Shown: in pieces, positions 7,079-9,959 of the stretch
Layout of the letters: every line of letters starts with the position of its first letter
Numbering within the stretch: the first letter of the stretch is position 1
Origin: Chlamydiota bacterium
GTDB taxonomy: Bacteria; Chlamydiota; Chlamydiia; Chlamydiales; Rhabdochlamydiaceae
Direction: 5' to 3'
NCBI GenBank assembly: GCA_013041585.1
Contig: JABEVM010000226.1
Coordinates: 1 to 9,959 of the forward strand
Length of the DNA stretch: 9,959 bases
Program-made: the position numbers and the translations under genes
The notes under the pieces: generated by a model
Database searches by the model: none
Told to the model about the DNA's origin: nothing
Seen by the model: the letters and a program-made list of their open reading frames with translations, nothing else

Positions 7079-9959
7079 TTAAAATCTTACGTTGTAGCTT
7101 ACATACATGAAATGAGTATGGTATGAGTTGTTATATTCGAAGTCATATCCAGATTCTAAGCTATGCCTGTCATAAAGGGTGACTAAGAAATCTACTCCCA
7201 CTTGCGCAATATTTCTTCCTGATTTTGGGATCTCGAGAAAGAATCCATTATTTGGAGACTGCACTGGAGTCAAATGAACTCTGCGATCTTTATCTAAATA
7301 CTCTCTTTGCCAGCTTAAGGTAAATTCTGGAGAAAATTTTACATTTTGGAAGTCCCACTCATAATTGACTCTAAACCCTAAAGTAGAGCGTAGAGACTTT
7401 TGATTTTGTTTAGAGACATTCATAGCAAAAAGGCTTGAACCCTTCTCTTTATAGTCATCAATATGAATGTACATATATTGAATGGAGGCTAAAGGAATGA
7501 CCTGTAACTTTTCCGGTATATCTGTAAATACGCTGTTTCTAAAAGAGTATTCAATTCCGAGCAGCGTATCAAATTCAGCACCTTTTGAGTGGGCTTTGGT
7601 AGACCCTCCATTTCCGACATTGTGATGAACGGAATACCACTCATATCCACCTCCCAAAATTCCATTGATAGAGAATTCAGGAAGCTGGCTTGGTGCGTAA
7701 GTAGCGTAGGCGTCCGCATGAACGTTGTTAATAACAAAGTTGCCCCAATCCTTACCGACATTTGCTTTGATTCTTTCATATTCTGTGATTAGGCCCACTC
7801 CAACTTGGGAGAAGGCGTAGTCAAAGCCGGTAAAAGCTCCAGCTGACCAATCTTTGTACCCTTGCGTATCTTCTGTTGAAATGACATTGCCAACTTGTCC
7901 TTTAGGACCTACGTAAAAGTTCCAAGGTCTTTCCTCTCCTAAAGATTCTGTAAGACGCTGCGTTTTTTCCTTTTCTACATTCTGAGCGATTTCATTTTGG
8001 AAGTCCTGTATCATTTCATTTCTATTCTCTGGAGTCGATTCTTCTCTTTTCTCAACCTTTTTGAAAGGCACGGAAGTGAGTGTTACAGGAAGAATTTGAG
8101 AAGGGCTTTGTAATTTTTGCGAGCGAGATGGGAGCTCGGCTGCTATTTGTTTTTTCTCAGGAGCCTTAGAAAAGCGACCTCGCAATTTTTCCATTCCTCT
8201 TCCTAAACGAGCATAGGTTTCATTTATAGAAGAAAATTGCGGCTGTGTAAGGTTGATGTATTTTGAAAGAGTAGGAATCAATGTGAGCTCTACTGAAGTT
8301 GGGAAATAACTCACTTGGGGCATTAAGAAAGGGAGATTGAAATTGAGAAGAGAAGAAAATTGTCCCTGAACTGCTGCCGCTTGCAAGATTGTATATGTTC
8401 CTGGAGAAACAGTAGATCCTGTTGTTCCAGCAATTTCTAATGTCCCTGCAAGGTTTGCAGTACCTGTTATAACAAGCTCGGAAGATACGGAATTTTCCAA
8501 GTTAATAACAAGGGTTCCGCTTGGAGTTTGTGTATAGCTTCCGTTGACTGTCAGGGTTCCGGGAGTTCCACCTGGCCCTGGATCGCCAGGGATTACCGCG
8601 CCACTATTCATAATTTGTGTTGGAGTTGTTAGACCAAATCCCAAGACCTTTCCTATACCTGCAAAAGATCCTTGTGAGCCAATTGTCAAGTTATTTGCCA
8701 GAAAGGTATCGTCATTGATGATCATACCCCCGTTCAGAACAGTATTTTTTGTAAAGAAAGCACTTCCAAAAAGATTGCCACTGCTCTTCGTACCTGTATT
8801 ACTGATGGTGATTAGGCCCCCATTCATAGTAAAGAGGTTTCCTAGTACACCAAAGGCTATTCCATTCGCTGTGGGGCCAGTTATAGTTCCTGCATTGTTT
8901 AAGTTGATCATTCCACCGTTCATGGTAAGAGTGCTATTTGTCTCTATACCAACACCGACGTTTTGATTTACTGTTCCTGTGTTGTTTAAAATCAAAGAAC
9001 CGCCATTGATGGTCATAGATCCTGCGACTTCGAGCGCAGTACCTACAGATTGAGTTACAAGACCGCTGTTATTTAATGTGAAAGACCCGCTATTCAAGGT
9101 AAAATCGGCTGAAACTAGCATCAAAGCGGCGGCTAGTGTAGAATCATTTTGAGCAGTGTTGGTAAAAGTGATAGTTGCATTTGATAGAGAACAATTTCCA
9201 GGTACCTGAATGAAAACCCCTTTAGCCAAGTTTCCTGTGATGTGGCCTGTATTCTGCTGGATAAAACTTCCCCCATTCATTATGAAATTACCACCTGCGC
9301 CAATGATGGCCCCTGATCCTGAATCATTGATGGTCGACTGATTATTGTTTATGAGCGTCCCGCCTGAAACAGTGAAATTTCCAGAGAGAGTGAATAGGTT
9401 GCAACCAAGACCTGCGTTTGAAACAGTACCTTCGTTGCTATTTAGTAGGGTTCCACTCGTCAAGGTGATGCCTGTTTCAGCTGAAAGTTGCGCGGCTCTA
9501 CCAGTTAAAGAAACGACCTGCTGATTGATGTTTTCGACTGCTGAATTAGAAATAGAGATAGAGCCTACACCGCCTGTAATAGCAAGTTGAGTTGTAGCAA
9601 TTGCCGAAGTAGAAGGTTTTGAATTAAGGACGGTAAGATTTCCATTAGTAATGACTATATCGCCTGTGGTGTTGATACTACTTATGGCTGGCGTGGTATT
9701 GTTAATGTACAGTAGGCCAGGTCCTGTAAAAGTTAGAGAAGATGGTAAATTTGCGGCAGTCAAAAGCTGTGTTTGCCAATTTAAAGCTGCTGAATGGTCG
9801 GTTATATTAATAGCAAGAGGGCTATTGGTTGAAAAAGTCACAAAATCGCTTGCAGCTGAAGAAGCTAGTGAGTGTATACCTGAGGAAATAGTAATCGTAG
9901 CGGGAGTTCCTTCAAAGTTTAAAACATTGCCTACAACTAAGGGTTGGATAGTATAGCCA
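7079..9959 (-). CDS. Autotransporter (type Va) with beta-helix repeat passenger, partial at the 5' end
   Basis: The protein carries an extracellular passenger across the outer membrane through its own C-terminal barrel. The frame is open to the window edge (959 codons counted from 9958), so the signal peptide and true start lie outside. A GTG at 9841 is only an internal codon with no ribosome site. Residues about 1-160 are Thr/Ser/Asn-rich strands. Residues 164-430 are about eight imperfect 29-31-residue repeats (see separate entry). Residues 428-561 match the usual end of a passenger: GxGKVxGF, GAVIPGDPGPGGTPGTLTVNGSYTQ, then GTLVINL, TANLAGTLEI, GTYTILQAA and QGQFSSL. Residues 562-676 are a charged Lys/Arg/Glu/Gln-rich linker. 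Residues 677-959 form the beta-barrel, beginning WNFYVG and rich in alternating aromatic strands. The last residue is Phe, as in outer-membrane proteins (YNVRF). The passenger lacks protease or lipase motifs, so adhesion or surface display is a guess. The chlamydial Pmp motif GGA(I/L/V) is not repeated, so I do not call it a Pmp. Confidence 0.92.
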   Translation of the reverse strand, partial: GYTIQPLVVGNVLNFEGTPATITISSGIHSLASSAASDFVTFSTNSPLAINITDHSAALNWQTQLLTAANLPSSLTFTGPGLLYINNTTPAISSINTTGDIVITNGNLTVLNSKPSTSAIATTQLAITGGVGSISISNSAVENINQQVVSLTGRAAQLSAETGITLTSGTLLNSNEGTVSNAGLGCNLFTLSGNFTVSGGTLINNNQSTINDSGSGAIIGAGGNFIMNGGSFIQQNTGHITGNLAKGVFIQVPGNCSLSNATITFTNTAQNDSTLAAALMLVSADFTLNSGSFTLNNSGLVTQSVGTALEVAGSMTINGGSLILNNTGTVNQNVGVGIETNSTLTMNGGMINLNNAGTITGPTANGIAFGVLGNLFTMNGGLITISNTGTKSSGNLFGSAFFTKNTVLNGGMIINDDTFLANNLTIGSQGSFAGIGKVLGFGLTTPTQIMNSGAVIPGDPGPGGTPGTLTVNGSYTQTPSGTLVINLENSVSSELVITGTANLAGTLEIAGTTGSTVSPGTYTILQAAAVQGQFSSLLNFNLPFLMPQVSYFPTSVELTLIPTLSKYINLTQPQFSSINETYARLGRGMEKLRGRFSKAPEKKQIAAELPSRSQKLQSPSQILPVTLTSVPFKKVEKREESTPENRNEMIQDFQNEIAQNVEKEKTQRLTESLGEERPWNFYVGPKGQVGNVISTEDTQGYKDWSAGAFTGFDYAFSQVGVGLITEYERIKANVGKDWGNFVINNVHADAYATYAPSQLPEFSINGILGGGYEWYSVHHNVGNGGSTKAHSKGAEFDTLLGIEYSFRNSVFTDIPEKLQVIPLASIQYMYIHIDDYKEKGSSLFAMNVSKQNQKSLRSTLGFRVNYEWDFQNVKFSPEFTLSWQREYLDKDRRVHLTPVQSPNNGFFLEIPKSGRNIAQVGVDFLVTLYDRHSLESGYDFEYNNSYHTHFMYVSYNVRF
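7082..7930 (-). other. Autotransporter beta-barrel domain
   Basis: About 283 residues of alternating polar/hydrophobic strands separated by turns: GAFTGFDYAF, GVGLITEYERI, SINGILGGGYEW, LGIEYSF, LGFRVNYEW, SPEFTLSWQREY and YVSYNVRF at the end. Length and terminal Phe fit the 12-stranded translocator (PF03797-type). The domain inserts in the outer membrane with Bam help. Domain edges are approximate. Confidence 0.85.
8669..9469 (-). repeat. About eight tandem 29-31-residue repeats in the autotransporter passenger
   Basis: Successive units begin with a strand ending in a turn of the type (F/L)xxNGGx: NFTVSGGTLI, NFIMNGGSFI, DFTLNSGSFT, SMTINGGSLI, TLTMNGGMIN, LFTMNGGLIT and VLNGGMII. Each is followed by NN(T/S/A)G(T/L) and a G-rich segment. 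One unit (about residues 255-284 from the window edge) lacks the Gly-Gly. The period is compatible with beta-helix coils. The DNA repeats are well diverged, arguing for old duplication and against recent slippage. Confidence 0.75.

Noticed and set aside
8544..8966. Plus-strand open frame of 140 codons opposite the autotransporter
   Set aside because: It is antisense to the repeat region. Its Pro/Val-rich composition is the mirror of Gly/Asn/Thr codons, and it has no ribosome site.
7079..9959. Classical chlamydial polymorphic membrane protein (Pmp)
   Set aside because: It lacks repeated GGA(I/L/V) motifs and the Pmp middle domain pattern. The pre-barrel region is of the general autotransporter kind.
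1..9959. CRISPR array, tRNA/rRNA genes, insertion sequences, integration sites
   Set aside because: I saw no regularly spaced identical repeats, cloverleaf-like segments, transposase motifs or terminal inverted repeats with target duplications.

Overview
The window is AT-rich bacterial DNA from what is probably an obligate intracellular Gram-negative bacterium. My best guess is a chlamydia-like (environmental Chlamydiae) genome. The guess rests on four things: a decayed gene resembling ATP/ADP (NTT/TLC-type) nucleotide transporters at the left end, a large autotransporter, a TlyC/CorC-type CBS protein, and a tandem pair of secreted paralogues that I cannot match to a well-known free-living family. 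This is inference; no RNA gene or marker protein fixes the taxon.

Layout. Positions 1-620 (+) hold the broken 3' part of an NTT-like membrane transporter. Its recognisable segments are spread over three frames and stops are dense before position 64. A well-formed sigma70/sigma66-type promoter (632-660) follows and drives an intact malic enzyme (695-2350, +). Everything to the right is on the minus strand. In transcription order it is a partial autotransporter (runs in from beyond 9959, ends 7079), a DUF21/CBS/CorC_HlyC membrane protein (6974-5637, TTG start), and two tandem paralogous secreted proteins of about 510 residues (5526-3985 and 3887-2355). The second paralogue and the malic enzyme converge with only 4 bp between their stop codons.

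How the genes fit together. The malic enzyme makes pyruvate and reduced cofactor from malate in the cytosol. The minus-strand genes are all cell-envelope or exported products: outer membrane (autotransporter), inner membrane (CBS protein) and periplasmic or secreted (paralogue pair). Gaps of 104, 110 and 97 bp separate them. Each paralogue has its own similar upstream promoter-like element, so this need not be one operon.

The most unusual item is the paralogue pair. Both look like the non-catalytic half of an M16 (insulinase/pitrilysin-like) peptidase with the zinc-binding HxxEH core missing, joined to a conserved C-terminal domain of about 150 residues that I do not recognise. They are the best candidate here for something not yet described. 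There is no gene-free stretch longer than 300 bases; the largest poorly explained piece is 1-63.
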